Notes: generated from the sequence alone by a model not told the origin. A stretch of 64,000 nucleotides of DNA from Paraburkholderia sp. (GCF_028283785.1 NZ_JAPWKB010000002.1:1-64000); one strand, 5' to 3'; shown: positions 8,543 to 17,759, numbered from the stretch's first letter. Numbers and translations are program-made.

Positions 8543-9336
8543 GCGGTCTCCCCAAAATAGATCGATGCGAGGCGCGGATCGTCGAGCACGTCGCGCGGCG
8601 TGCCTTCGGCGAGCAATCGGCCCTGATCGAGAAACGCGACGCGGTCGGATACGTTCGACACCACATCGAGGTTGTGTTCGATGATGCAGACCGTTACGCC
8701 GCCCGCGACTTGCGCGCGCAACAACGCGACGAAGCGGTCGTACGAACGCGGATCGAGGCCCGATGCCGGTTCGTCGAGCAGCCAGATTTTTGCGTGGCTG
8801 GCGATTAGCCGTGCAACGCTCAGAAACTTGCGCTCCGCATACGCGAGGTCGATCGCACGCGACTGCGCGAGCGGCGCGAGATGGGTCGCGTCGAGAATCC
8901 GCGCGACCTTGTCGGCACGCTCACGCGCCGCCGCGCGGCCACCCGGTTGCCACAGCCACGCGCTGTGCTCCATCGCGGTCAGGATGTTCTCTTCGACCGT
9001 CATTCGCGAAAACAGCCGCAGATCCTGAAACGTGCGGCCCACGCCTTCCCGTGCGATCTGCCACGGCTGCCGGCCGAGTATCGAGCGCCCCTGATACAGC
9101 ACGTCGCCGGAAGTGGGTGTCAGGTGGCCGGTGATCAGGTTGAACAGCGTGGTTTTGCCCGCGCCGTTCGGGCCGATCAGCGTCGTGACGATACCCGCGC
9201 GCAATTCGAGCGACACATCCGACACCGCCTGCAAGCCGCCGAAGCGCTTGCCGAGATTGCGCACCGCGAGCAGCACCGGACGCGCATCGGGCGTGGCGGC
9301 CGGGTCGAGCGTTGCCGGATTCGAAAGCGTGCTCAT
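8539..9336 (-). CDS. ABC transporter ATP-binding protein, LivG type
   Basis: A 265-residue ATPase with Walker A GPNGAGKTT and Walker B WLLDEPASGLDPRS, plus the C-terminal Liv-type extension ending IYFGETA. The ABC signature reads LAYAERKF instead of the usual LSYGEQR-like form, so the conserved glycine is lost; the partner LivF signature is intact. It pairs with LivF and docks on the two permeases. Start and stop overlap the neighbouring genes by four bases each, showing a tightly coupled operon. Confidence 0.93.
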   Translation of the reverse strand: MSTLSNPATLDPAATPDARPVLLAVRNLGKRFGGLQAVSDVSLELRAGIVTTLIGPNGAGKTTLFNLITGHLTPTSGDVLYQGRSILGRQPWQIAREGVGRTFQDLRLFSRMTVEENILTAMEHSAWLWQPGGRAAARERADKVARILDATHLAPLAQSRAIDLAYAERKFLSVARLIASHAKIWLLDEPASGLDPRSYDRFVALLRAQVAGGVTVCIIEHNLDVVSNVSDRVAFLDQGRLLAEGTPRDVLDDPRLASIYFGETA

Positions 9337-10232
9337 TGCGCAGCCTCCCGCGACGTCAGACGCCGTTTCCCTTTACCGACGATGCCACCGGGCCGGTAGA
9401 TCATCAGCAACACCATCACGAGCCCGTACACCGCTTGCTGGACCAGTCCGACCTCCGCCTGCGGCAGCCCCGGCACGAAACTCAGCGCGGCGGGCAGCAA
9501 CATCAGCAGGGCCGCGCCGACCACCGGCCCGAACAGCGAGCCGGTACCGCCGATAATCACCATCGCCATCAGCAACACCGACAGATCGAGCGTGAAGCCT
9601 TCGACATTGATAAAGCTCAGATAGAACGTGTAGACGACACCGGCCGTCGCTGCGAGCGCCGCGGCCACCACCACCGACAGCGTCTTGATCGCCGACACGT
9701 TCTTGCCGAGCGCGAGCGCCGCCGATTCGCTATCGCGGATCGCCTGAAGGTTGCGGCCGAAACTGGAGCGCACGAGCACGGCGATCGCCAGCCCGACCGC
9801 GATCAGAAAGCCCACGGCCAGCGCGAAAAAACCGTTCGCCGTTTCGACCGGCACGCCGAACACTTCGACGGCCGGAATATTTGTGATGCCGCCGAGCCCG
9901 CCCGTCACCGAGCGCCATTCGGAAAACACCGTCACGGCAAGCATCTGCAAGCCGAGAGAAGCCGCGACGAAATACTCGCCGCGCACCCGCAGCGCTGGCA
10001 ACGCAAGCGCGAGCGATAGCGCACCCGCGAGCGCCATCGCCGCGAACGTGCAGACGAACAGCGACGGACTGACGTGCATCGCGACAAACGCAGCCGTGTA
10101 CGCCCCGACGCCGAAGAACACGGCATGCGCGAGCGAGAAAATGCCCGCGTAGCCCATCAGGAAGTTCAGCGTCATCGCGAGGATCGCGTTCACGCAGATC
10201 AGCACCGCGAGATTCTGCAAATAAGCCAGCAT
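9333..10232 (-). CDS. ABC transporter permease, LivM type
   Basis: A 299-residue membrane protein with about eight to ten hydrophobic segments and the Liv permease motif GYAGIFSLAHAVFFGVGAY near residues 27-45. A second conserved stretch, MVIIGGTGSLFGPVVGAAL, lies near 225-243 and is the EAA-like ATPase contact. I chose the ATG at 10232, 13 bases after the LivH stop, because it has GAGGG upstream; the open frame extends further only inside livH. It forms the membrane channel with LivH. Confidence 0.92.
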   Translation of the reverse strand: MLAYLQNLAVLICVNAILAMTLNFLMGYAGIFSLAHAVFFGVGAYTAAFVAMHVSPSLFVCTFAAMALAGALSLALALPALRVRGEYFVAASLGLQMLAVTVFSEWRSVTGGLGGITNIPAVEVFGVPVETANGFFALAVGFLIAVGLAIAVLVRSSFGRNLQAIRDSESAALALGKNVSAIKTLSVVVAAALAATAGVVYTFYLSFINVEGFTLDLSVLLMAMVIIGGTGSLFGPVVGAALLMLLPAALSFVPGLPQAEVGLVQQAVYGLVMVLLMIYRPGGIVGKGKRRLTSREAAQ

Positions 10233-10245
10233 GGAACGCCCTCGC

Positions 10246-11118
10246 CTAGTGAACCATCGCACGTCCGAAGAAGCCGAACGGACGGAACAGGATGAACAGG
10301 AACAACACGACGAACACCACCGCTTCGCTCCACTGTGAGCTGAACCACGCGAGCGCGAGACTTTCCGCGAGTCCAAGCAGAAAGCCCGCGCACGCGGCAC
10401 CGCGCAGGCTGCCGACACCGCCGACGATGGTGGCCGCCAGACTGATCAGCATCACGTGACTGCCGACCGACGGATTGAGGCCCGCACTCGATCCGCTCAG
10501 GATCGCGGCCGGCACGACCAGCAGCGAGCCGAGCGCGAACGCGACCTGCGACAACCGTTGCGGCGACATGCCGTACGCGCGCACGAGATCGGGACTGTCG
10601 GCAAGCGCGCGCAATGCGATGCCGGTGTGGCTACGCGACAGGAACGCATGCAGCGCGCCGAACGCGACCAGCGCGACGATCACGGCAATCCCTGCAAGCG
10701 GCGCGACATACAGACCGTCGAGCAGTTCGACGCCTTTCGACAGCGGCGTCGGAATCGCGACGAAGCCGCGTCCGAAGAAGAACGCGATCAGGTTCTGCAC
10801 GATGATGCCGACGCCGAACGCGCCCGCAAATAGCGTGAAAAACGAGTTGTCGTGGCGTTTGATCGGCGTGTAGACGAGCCGGTCGAGCAGCACGCCGAAG
10901 GCGACGGTCGCCACCGCCGCGATCAGTAGCGCGACGTACCACGGCCAGTGCAGCTTCGCGTAGATTTCGTAGAACCCGTAACCGGCCACCATGAACGCCG
11001 CGCCATGCGCAAAGTGGAAAATCCGCGTCGCGCCGAAGATCAGCGAGAAGCCGCCCGCCGTCAGCGCATACAGCGCGCCGAGTGCGATTCCGTTGACAAA
11101 CAGTTGTAGCAGCAACAT
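10246..11118 (-). CDS. ABC transporter permease, LivH type
   Basis: A 290-residue permease beginning MLLLQLFVNGIALGALYALT, the standard LivH N-terminus, with ISLAATIVGGVGSLRGAACAG as the EAA-like loop near 227-247. GGAGG lies six bases before the ATG at 11118, which supports this start over the longer open frame reaching into the binding-protein gene. It ends with TAG shortly before livM. It works with LivM as the inner-membrane pore. Confidence 0.93.
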   Translation of the reverse strand: MLLLQLFVNGIALGALYALTAGGFSLIFGATRIFHFAHGAAFMVAGYGFYEIYAKLHWPWYVALLIAAVATVAFGVLLDRLVYTPIKRHDNSFFTLFAGAFGVGIIVQNLIAFFFGRGFVAIPTPLSKGVELLDGLYVAPLAGIAVIVALVAFGALHAFLSRSHTGIALRALADSPDLVRAYGMSPQRLSQVAFALGSLLVVPAAILSGSSAGLNPSVGSHVMLISLAATIVGGVGSLRGAACAGFLLGLAESLALAWFSSQWSEAVVFVVLFLFILFRPFGFFGRAMVH

Positions 11119-11128
11119 ATCGCCTCCG

Positions 11129-12265
11129 TCAGCGCGTAGTGGAAACGACCGTGCCACCGGCGCCGTCGATTTCATTGACCTGGATCGGTGCGCGCACCGT
11201 GCCGTTCGCATCGAACGACACGCTTCCGCCGACCAGATCGAAATGCTGCAAACGCTGCCGCTCGTCGAGCAGGTTGCGTCCCGTGACGGGTTTGTTGTCG
11301 TGCTCCAGTTGCGCGGCGAGAATCGCAAACAGACGCACCGCGTTGTAGTAGTTCGCTGCGTACGCAGTCGGTTTGCGACCGTATTTCTGCCGGTAATCGG
11401 ACACGAAACGCTGCGTCAGACGGTCCGGCGCGTTCCAGTCGAAACGCTGCGTCGTATACAACGCGCCCTTCGCTTCGGGCAGTGCGTTGATCGCGGGAAT
11501 GCTGAATGCCGAGTAGCTGGCAATCTGTTGCGGCACGCCGTTATCGCGCAACTGCTTGACGATCTGCGATTGCTGCGCGCCGTAAGAGGCGATAAAGATC
11601 AAATCAGGTTTGGCGTCGCGCACGCGCGCCACCACGCCGCCGAATTGTTGCGCGCCCGCCGGCACCGCGAACGATGCGGCCAGTTCTCCGCCCGCGGGCG
11701 GCAAATCCTGCGTGAGTTCCTGACTGATCGATTGTCCGAGCGGGTCGTCCACGTAGATCAGCACGAAGCGCTTGAGCTTTCGCTCGTTGACGAGATACGG
11801 AACGATCGCGCGCACTTCCGAGTTCGCAAGCGGGATCACGTTCCAGAAATATGGACCGAGTTGCGCGAGATCGGGACCGACGCCGCCGCCGTTGACCGCG
11901 ACGGTCTGATTGCGGCGCGCCAGTGGCGCGATCGCTTTCGATATGCCGGTGAAGCCGGTCAGCACGAATGGCGTCTCGTACACGTTGACCAGTTTGTTCA
12001 TGCCGAGCACGCCTTGCATCGGCAGCGCCTGACTGTCTTCGTAGGTCAACACGAGCTTTTGCGCGAGCAGATGGTCGGCGTTCACATGCGCGACCGACAG
12101 ATCCGCGCCGGACCCGAACGTCTGGCCGTATTCGGCATTGGGACCGCTCATCGGCAACAACGCGCCGATCTTCAACTCGCCGTCGTCTGCGTGCGCACGC
12201 ACGTTGAGAACCGTACCGGCGAACAGCAACCACGCGGCGAGAAGCCGGCGTCTGTTCGATGACAT
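11129..12265 (-). CDS. Liv-type periplasmic substrate-binding protein
   Basis: A 378-residue type I periplasmic binding protein (Peripla_BP_6). A signal peptide with RRR followed by LLAAWLLFAGTVL ends at AHA near residue 27. The mature protein starts with GELKIGALLPMSGPNAEYGQ, typical of LivJ-like proteins. The ATG at 12265 has AGGAG nine bases upstream; longer frames would place residues before a normal signal peptide. It is the first gene of the seven-gene operon running to the MaoC gene, so it captures the substrate for this importer. The ligand is not deducible. Confidence 0.92.
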   Translation of the reverse strand: MSSNRRRLLAAWLLFAGTVLNVRAHADDGELKIGALLPMSGPNAEYGQTFGSGADLSVAHVNADHLLAQKLVLTYEDSQALPMQGVLGMNKLVNVYETPFVLTGFTGISKAIAPLARRNQTVAVNGGGVGPDLAQLGPYFWNVIPLANSEVRAIVPYLVNERKLKRFVLIYVDDPLGQSISQELTQDLPPAGGELAASFAVPAGAQQFGGVVARVRDAKPDLIFIASYGAQQSQIVKQLRDNGVPQQIASYSAFSIPAINALPEAKGALYTTQRFDWNAPDRLTQRFVSDYRQKYGRKPTAYAANYYNAVRLFAILAAQLEHDNKPVTGRNLLDERQRLQHFDLVGGSVSFDANGTVRAPIQVNEIDGAGGTVVSTTR

Positions 12266-12591
12266 ATGTCGTGTCTCCTGCACCGAGGTGTCGATCGACC
12301 GTCGTGGCGGCCGATTCATCGATGTATGTCCGGCACGATGCGTGTGCCGAAGCTCGACGCCAGTGTCGGTCAGCGTCGCGCAGGTAACAATTTGTTTTCG
12401 CTGAAGTGGGGATTCCGCAGCGATGAAGTTCGGGTTTCCACCGACACGGGCCGCTCACGCACAGCAGCGCGTCGCATCGTGCAAAACGTCGTGTGCATTG
12501 GAAAGAAACGGTAATCCGCGCTGCGAAGGAATTTGGCCTAATTGCCGGTCGCCGGCCGATTTCTGACGGCCGGGTCCCTCAAGGAGTTTGC

Positions 12592-12777
12592 ATGAAGTCA
12601 CTGGTTATCGGTACGCTGCTGGCTGTTTCGGCAGGACTGTTCGCGACTGCATCGTTTGGTCAGGACGCGCCGCCCCCGCATCACGTGACGCACAAGCGTC
12701 GTCCGCCGCCGCCTCCGGTGCACAAGAAGCACGCGCCCGCACCGCATCAGGACCACCACGACGACGGCCCGAAGTAA
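12592..12777 (+). CDS. Small secreted His/Pro/Lys-rich protein
   Basis: A 61-residue product. Residues 1-22 are a clear signal peptide (MKSLVIGTLLAVSAGLFATA) with likely cleavage near SFG-Q. The mature part, about 38 residues, is almost only H, P, K, D and A (PPPHHVTHKRRPPPPP, then HKKH and DHHDD). AAGGAG lies seven bases before the ATG, a strong ribosome site. Its histidines could bind Cu, Zn or Ni in the periplasm, but no function is known to me. It stands alone between the Liv operon and the chromate transporter genes. Confidence 0.7.
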   Translation: MKSLVIGTLLAVSAGLFATASFGQDAPPPHHVTHKRRPPPPPVHKKHAPAPHQDHHDDGPK

Positions 12778-12956
12778 GCGGATTTCGTCCGTAGTCTCAT
12801 CCGCGGTCGCGCCTGTGTTTAACCCGCAGCGTCACCGCAGGATCCACGTGCGAACCGTCGCGTTCGCACGTGCATAGCGCCCCGCCGCGCGCACGCTCCG
12901 CGATACCCTACAATTGCGCCTCGAGACATTCACATCGACACGCAACGGTATCGGGA

Positions 12957-13589
12957 ATGAAAGAAAGCCGCGAGCCACGCCTCACCGACGACACACACGC
13001 GGACACAGCGCTTTCGCCGCCACTCACCTCATTCAAGCTGTTTCTGATTTGCGCGCGAATCGGGCTGACGAGTTTCGGCGGCGGTTTGAGCGGCTGGTTC
13101 CTGCGCGAATTCGTCCAGCAACGACGCTGGCTGACGGAAGAAGAGTTTCTCGACGGACTCGCGCTATCGCAGGCGCTGCCCGGCGTCAACGTCAAGAACC
13201 TCGCGATCTGGATCGGCTACAAACTGCTTGGCTGGCGCGGCGCGCTCGCCGGTTTTTGCGGAATCATCTTTCCGCCCGCCGTGGTGATCGTGATGCTCGG
13301 CGTGTTCTTTACATCGATTGCCGGATATCCGCTCACGCATGTCGCGCTTGCGGGCGCCGCCGCGGCCGCAATCGGCCTGTCCGGATTCATGGCGATTACG
13401 GCGGTGCGCAGATTGCCGCGTCGCATCGTAACGTTCGCGGTGTTTGCCGTGACTTTCGGCGCAGTCGCGATCTTGCGCTGGCCGCTGGTCTGGACCGTGC
13501 TGATTGCCGGCGGCGCGAACATCGCATACGAATACGTACGACTCGGCCGTCTGCCGAAAACCACCGCCGCGCAATCAGCGGAAGAGTGA
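12957..13589 (+). CDS. Chromate transporter subunit, short-chain CHR family (first half)
   Basis: A 210-residue membrane protein of the short-chain CHR type with one CHR domain. The motif ARIGLTSFGGGLSGWFLREFVQQRRWLTEEEF covers roughly residues 36-67, and LSQALPGVNVKNLAIWIGYKLLGWRGAL follows. Homologues export chromate or related oxyanions across the inner membrane. It sits five bases before the second CHR gene, and short-chain CHR proteins are known to act as pairs with opposite topology. The start at 12957 has only a weak GGGA upstream. Confidence 0.88.
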   Translation: MKESREPRLTDDTHADTALSPPLTSFKLFLICARIGLTSFGGGLSGWFLREFVQQRRWLTEEEFLDGLALSQALPGVNVKNLAIWIGYKLLGWRGALAGFCGIIFPPAVVIVMLGVFFTSIAGYPLTHVALAGAAAAAIGLSGFMAITAVRRLPRRIVTFAVFAVTFGAVAILRWPLVWTVLIAGGANIAYEYVRLGRLPKTTAAQSAEE

Positions 13590-13594
13590 CGGTC

Positions 13595-14131
13595 ATGTCG
13601 AAAACACTCGCCGCGCTGTTCTCCGTATTTGCACCGCTGTCGATCGTGACGATTGGCGGCGGACAGGCGATCGTTGCCGAGATTCAACGGCAGGTCGTGG
13701 ATGTGCACCACTGGATGACGCATGCGCAATTCGTCAGCGACTTCGCGATTGCACGCGTCGCGCCGGGTCCGGGATCGCTGCTCGCGACGTTGATCGGCTG
13801 GCAGGTCGGCGGCGCCACCGGTGCGATCGTCGCGACACTCGCCCTGTTCGGACCGACCGCCTTCCTGATGGTCGGCATTGCGCATCTCTGGAAGACGCAT
13901 CAGGATGCGCGCTGGACCCAGGCATTGCAGGCGGGTTTGCGCCCGGTCGCCGCAGGTCTGATTCTGGCCGCCGTCTATGTGCTGCTCAAAGGCCTGGACG
14001 GCGGCTGGATTGCGCGACTGACCGCGCTCGTCGCAACCGTCGTCGTGATGACGACGCGCATCAATGCATTGATCCTGATCGCCGCGGGCGCGTCGCTGTT
14101 TATCGCGCTGCATCTCTTCGGGCTGGTTTAA
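13595..14131 (+). CDS. Chromate transporter subunit, short-chain CHR family (second half)
   Basis: A 178-residue single-domain CHR protein with FSVFAPLSIVTIGGGQAIVAEIQRQVV near residues 9-35 and the conserved VAPGPGSLLATLIGWQVGG near 55-73. About five or six hydrophobic segments follow. The ATG at 13595 follows GAAGAGTGACGG. With the preceding gene it forms the paired CHR transporter. This is not a frameshifted long-chain protein: each half has its own start, stop and complete CHR motif. Confidence 0.88.
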   Translation: MSKTLAALFSVFAPLSIVTIGGGQAIVAEIQRQVVDVHHWMTHAQFVSDFAIARVAPGPGSLLATLIGWQVGGATGAIVATLALFGPTAFLMVGIAHLWKTHQDARWTQALQAGLRPVAAGLILAAVYVLLKGLDGGWIARLTALVATVVVMTTRINALILIAAGASLFIALHLFGLV

Positions 14132-14169
14132 GCGCGAGAGTCTGTGCGGGAACATAAACTGGCGAACCA

Positions 14170-14200
14170 GCGGGACCGTCCGTTAAACAACCGGTCCCGC
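14170..14200. terminator. Hairpin between convergent chromate-transporter and esterase genes
   Basis: Perfect 9-base arms GCGGGACCG (14170-14178) and CGGTCCCGC (14192-14200) flank a 13-base loop, between two convergent genes. No T-run follows on either strand, so it is a stem without the usual intrinsic-terminator tail. A tandem GTTCGAC repeat follows at about 14206-14226. Confidence 0.4.
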
Positions 14201-14235
14201 GCTACCGTTCGACGTTCGACGTTCGACCTCCGTCG

Positions 14236-15255
14236 TCAGTGCTGCGCGGCCGCTTCCGTCACGGCCTCACTCAATGCGGCAGGAAGATACGACACGTGAT
14301 TCGCGCCGCTGAACACATCGAGCGATACATCGACGTCGTTGCCGTGCGTCTGCTTGAGCCGTGCATACATCGCTTGCACGTTGTCGTTCATTGCCGCGTG
14401 CGTGACGCGTTCCACCCGCGCTGCCGTAGCAGTGTCCGCAAGCGTCTGCTCGCTGCCGCCCACCATCAGATGAAGCGATTTTTTCGTGTCGCTTCCGAAC
14501 GACAACAGGTCCTTGAGTACGGCTCGATCGTTCCACCAGATCGAAGGGCTCGCGGCGATATAGCGTCCGAAGCTGTCCGGATGCGTGAACATCGTATGCA
14601 ACACGAAGTACCCCGCCAGCGAGTGTCCGAACAACGTGGTTCGCTGTCTGTCCGCATGCGCGCACGCATCGACCACGGCAGGCACTTCATCGACGAGGAC
14701 TTCGCGAAACGCATCGGCGCCACCGGTCTTGAGCGGCGCGCCGTCCTTGCCGCGCGGAACGCCCCATGCATCGGGCGGGGCCAGGCTTGTCAGATCGCGA
14801 TACCGCGACGGTAGATCGAACAGCGCATTGCCCGGCGCATCGACGCCGACCACGATCAGGCCGCCCGTCACGCGTTCCTGCAAGCGCGCCGCCTGCGCGG
14901 CCAGCACGAAGGTCGCGTTGCCATCCAGCACGTAGAGCACAGGAAAACCGCCCGGCGGCGCCTGAACCGTCGCGGACGGCCGATGAATCCAGATCCGGTA
15001 ACGCTGTCCGTTCACCGCCGATTGCATCGTGTAGCCGAGCACGCCCGGCATCACCGCGAGACCGGAATCCGGCGCGGGCGATTCCGCGGCCGGACACTGC
15101 AAAGGCGCGGCATGCGCGGTCGACGGCGCGGACATCGCGCCGAGCGCGACGCCCACACCAACGCCCATACCCATACCCATACCCACGCCCACGCCGCGCA
15201 ACCAGCCCGCGACGCGTCGCGATTTCACGCGCGTACCGTTACGATTAATCCGCAT
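14236..15255 (-). CDS. Secreted alpha/beta hydrolase, siderophore-esterase (Fes/IroE) type
   Basis: A 339-residue exported esterase. The nucleophile elbow is GHSLAG in TLFGHSLAGYF, with a C-terminal histidine in GANHVSYLP. The early VLYVLDGNATF and YRIWIHRP stretches resemble IroE/Fes-type esterases that cut catecholate siderophores. The signal peptide has an odd core of alternating Gly with Val/Met (about residues 19-35) encoded by a hexamer repeat. I use ATG 15255; ATG 15270 overlaps the receptor stop and is equally possible. As the last gene after fecI, fecR and a TonB receptor, it probably releases iron from the imported siderophore in the periplasm. Confidence 0.8.
   Translation of the reverse strand: MRINRNGTRVKSRRVAGWLRGVGVGMGMGMGVGVGVALGAMSAPSTAHAAPLQCPAAESPAPDSGLAVMPGVLGYTMQSAVNGQRYRIWIHRPSATVQAPPGGFPVLYVLDGNATFVLAAQAARLQERVTGGLIVVGVDAPGNALFDLPSRYRDLTSLAPPDAWGVPRGKDGAPLKTGGADAFREVLVDEVPAVVDACAHADRQRTTLFGHSLAGYFVLHTMFTHPDSFGRYIAASPSIWWNDRAVLKDLLSFGSDTKKSLHLMVGGSEQTLADTATAARVERVTHAAMNDNVQAMYARLKQTHGNDVDVSLDVFSGANHVSYLPAALSEAVTEAAAQH
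15151..15192. repeat. Seven-copy imperfect hexamer repeat inside the esterase signal peptide
   Basis: On the plus strand the units are GCCCAC, ACCAAC, GCCCAT, ACCCAT, ACCCAT, ACCCAC, GCCCAC. Copies are in frame, each adding two residues (Gly plus Val or Met) to the hydrophobic core of the signal peptide of the siderophore-esterase-like protein. Gain or loss of units would lengthen or shorten that core without a frameshift. Confidence 0.75.
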
Positions 15256-15263
15256 GAGCGCGC

Positions 15264-17759
15264 TTACCATTGATAACGCGCATGGCCGATCACCGTGCGT
15301 CGCAGCCCGTAGAAGCACTGCGTCGCGCTTGCGCAGGCAGCGACGTATTCGCGGTCGAACAGATTGGATGCGCTGACCGAGAAGCGCCAGTTGCGCCAGT
15401 CGTAATGCGCGCCGAGGTCGAATAGCGTGTACGAACTGACCTTGAACGAATTGTCCGCGGCGCCATACGTATTGCCGATAAAGCGAACTCCGCCGCCGAA
15501 ACCGAGACCGCGCAACGGACCGCCTTGCAGCGTGTAATCGAGCCAAGCCGACGCCATCTGACGCGGCACGGCCGCAGGCGTATGACCGAGCGACGTGTCG
15601 TTAGCCGACGCGACATACGCGCTCGTGTACGTGTACGCGAGAATCGCATTCAGCGAGTCGGTCAACGCAAGATGCGTTTCGACTTCCACGCCGCGACTGT
15701 TCACCTGCCCGGTTTGCACGCGGTAACTGCTGTTGTCCGGATCGACGGTGGAGACATTGCGTTGACGCAGATCGAACAGCGACACGGTCGTGAAACTCGC
15801 GCTGCCCGGCCGTTGATACTTGACGCCGACTTCGTATTGCGCGCCCGTCGACGGTTTGAGTGCCGCACCGTCCGAGGTCGTGCCGGAGGTCGTCGGCTGG
15901 AACGAACGCGAATAGCTGAAGTACGGCGTGATCCCGCTGTCGAACGAATAGAGCACGCCGCCACGCCACGTGAACGCGCGATCGTATTGATGCGTGCTGG
16001 TGGATTTGATCAGCTCGTTCGCATCGGTGGACGCCCAGTCTTCACGACCGCCAATCACGAACGACCACTTTCCCAGACGCACCTGATCCTGCGCATACAG
16101 ACCGAGCTGGTCGGTGCGCTGGCGCGTATAGCTGGCTGTCTTCGGATCGGCGATCGCGACGCTGTAGTCCGGATTCAGGATGTCGAGCGACGCGGCTTTA
16201 CCCGATGCGAGCGTGCGATCGGCCATCGTCAACTGATAATCGACGCCGAACAGCACGGTGTGTTCCAGCGCGCCGGTATGAAAATGCGCTTCGGCCTGAT
16301 TGTCGACCGACAGGCTATCGACGTGCTCGTAAGACGCACTCGTCAGCCGATTCAGATAACGCTGCGTGGAGTCGGTATAGCCGCTCGAATACACGGTCTT
16401 ATAGTTCGACCACATGTGCATGTAACGCACGTTCTGACGCACGGTCCACACGTCGTCGAAGCGGTGTTCGAACTGGTAACCGACCGACGCCTGCATCCGC
16501 TTGTACGTATCGAAGTTCGGATCGCCGTCGTTGAAGCTGCTGCCGAGCATCCGGTTCGCATTGGCCGATACCGTGCCGTAGCGCGGCAGAAAGCCGTAGT
16601 AGCCGTTTTCCGGATCGTACTGATAGCTGGCCAGAATCGTCAGCGACGTGTTCGCGTCGGGCTTGATCGTCACCGAAGGCGCGAAGTAGATCCGGCGCTC
16701 TTTCGTGCCGGACACTTGCGTATCGGCGTCGCGCGCAAGACCGACGAAGCGGTACATGACCTTGCCGTCGTCGAGCTTGCCGCCCAGGTCGAACGAGCCT
16801 TGCCACAGATTGCGGGTTCCCGCCGCCACGTCCACTTCGTTGACGTGATTGGCTTCCGGCACTTTGCTTTCCATCACGATCACGCCACCTGGACTCGCCT
16901 GACCGTAAAGAATCGAACTCGGTCCGCGCAACACTTCGAGCCGTTGCAAGCCGTATTGCTCGATTTGCGGCACGGCGTACGACAGACCGCGTCCGAGCTT
17001 CAGTCCATCGAGAAAATTCACATAGCTCGCGCTGCCGCCGAAGCCGCCGAAACCGCGCAACATCACGCTGTCGTAGCGCTCGCCCACACCGCGCGCTTCC
17101 GCGACCACGCCCGCCGAATAGCGCAGCGCCTGCGCGACGCTTTGCACGCCTTGCGCATCCATCTGCGCGCGCTCGATCACCGACACCGCTTGCGGCGTGT
17201 CCTTGAGCGCGGTCGTCGTCTTGGTTCCGGCGCGGCTCACGGTCGCATCAGCAGCGGCCAGCGCTGTCGATTTGACCACGACCGGCCGCAAGGTCTTTCC
17301 CTCGGGCAACACCTCGTCGGAAGCTGCGGCATCAGCCGTTTTCGCGGTCAGCACGATGCTGCCGTGCGCGCCTTGACGCGCCGTCAAACCCGTTCCGGCG
17401 AGCAGCGAATCGAGTGCGTTCGCGCTCGTCATCCGTCCTTTGACGCCCGGCGACTGACGACCGACCGTCAACTCCGCGGCGTAGGCGATCTGCACGCCGC
17501 TCACATCCGCGAACGCGTTCAACACGCTATTGAGCGAGCCCGGCGCGATCTGGAAGTCGTGCACGCCGGCGGCCAGCACCGACGAACCGGCACCCTCCGC
17601 CGCGCTCGTTTGCGCGTGCGCCACCGGCGCGAGCATCAGCGTCGCGAGTACGGCGCGATAGATCAGGCGATGACGCAAACGGCGTGTGGCGTGAGCGCCG
17701 GTATGCGATTGCAGCGCGTGGCGCGACGGTTCTGACGGTTGTAAATGCAACTTCGACAA
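15264..17759 (-). CDS. TonB-dependent siderophore receptor with N-terminal STN signalling domain
   Basis: An 831-residue outer-membrane receptor. The signal peptide ends near APVAHAQ (residue 50). An STN domain (about 65-135: FQIAPGSLNSVLNAFADVSGVQIAY) is the part that signals to FecR. The plug starts near 185 (TKTTTALKDTPQAVSVI) and contains GFGGFGGSASYVNFLDGLKLG and LRGPSSILYGQASPGGVI, typical of FhuA/FoxA/FpvA-like receptors. A 22-strand barrel should follow, ending in aromatic W (HARYQW). It lies after fecI and fecR, forming a cell-surface signalling set. The ligand is probably a ferri-siderophore; which one cannot be said. Confidence 0.93.
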   Translation of the reverse strand: MSKLHLQPSEPSRHALQSHTGAHATRRLRHRLIYRAVLATLMLAPVAHAQTSAAEGAGSSVLAAGVHDFQIAPGSLNSVLNAFADVSGVQIAYAAELTVGRQSPGVKGRMTSANALDSLLAGTGLTARQGAHGSIVLTAKTADAAASDEVLPEGKTLRPVVVKSTALAAADATVSRAGTKTTTALKDTPQAVSVIERAQMDAQGVQSVAQALRYSAGVVAEARGVGERYDSVMLRGFGGFGGSASYVNFLDGLKLGRGLSYAVPQIEQYGLQRLEVLRGPSSILYGQASPGGVIVMESKVPEANHVNEVDVAAGTRNLWQGSFDLGGKLDDGKVMYRFVGLARDADTQVSGTKERRIYFAPSVTIKPDANTSLTILASYQYDPENGYYGFLPRYGTVSANANRMLGSSFNDGDPNFDTYKRMQASVGYQFEHRFDDVWTVRQNVRYMHMWSNYKTVYSSGYTDSTQRYLNRLTSASYEHVDSLSVDNQAEAHFHTGALEHTVLFGVDYQLTMADRTLASGKAASLDILNPDYSVAIADPKTASYTRQRTDQLGLYAQDQVRLGKWSFVIGGREDWASTDANELIKSTSTHQYDRAFTWRGGVLYSFDSGITPYFSYSRSFQPTTSGTTSDGAALKPSTGAQYEVGVKYQRPGSASFTTVSLFDLRQRNVSTVDPDNSSYRVQTGQVNSRGVEVETHLALTDSLNAILAYTYTSAYVASANDTSLGHTPAAVPRQMASAWLDYTLQGGPLRGLGFGGGVRFIGNTYGAADNSFKVSSYTLFDLGAHYDWRNWRFSVSASNLFDREYVAACASATQCFYGLRRTVIGHARYQW

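Noticed and set aside
12957..14131. Two adjacent chromate transporter genes read as one frameshifted long gene
   Set aside because: Each has its own start and stop and a complete CHR motif; short-chain CHR pairs are an established arrangement.
15525..17735. Very long plus-strand open frame (736 codons) antisense to the TonB receptor gene
   Set aside because: The product is Arg/His-rich with no domain or signal; GC-rich codons of the real gene keep the opposite frame free of stops.
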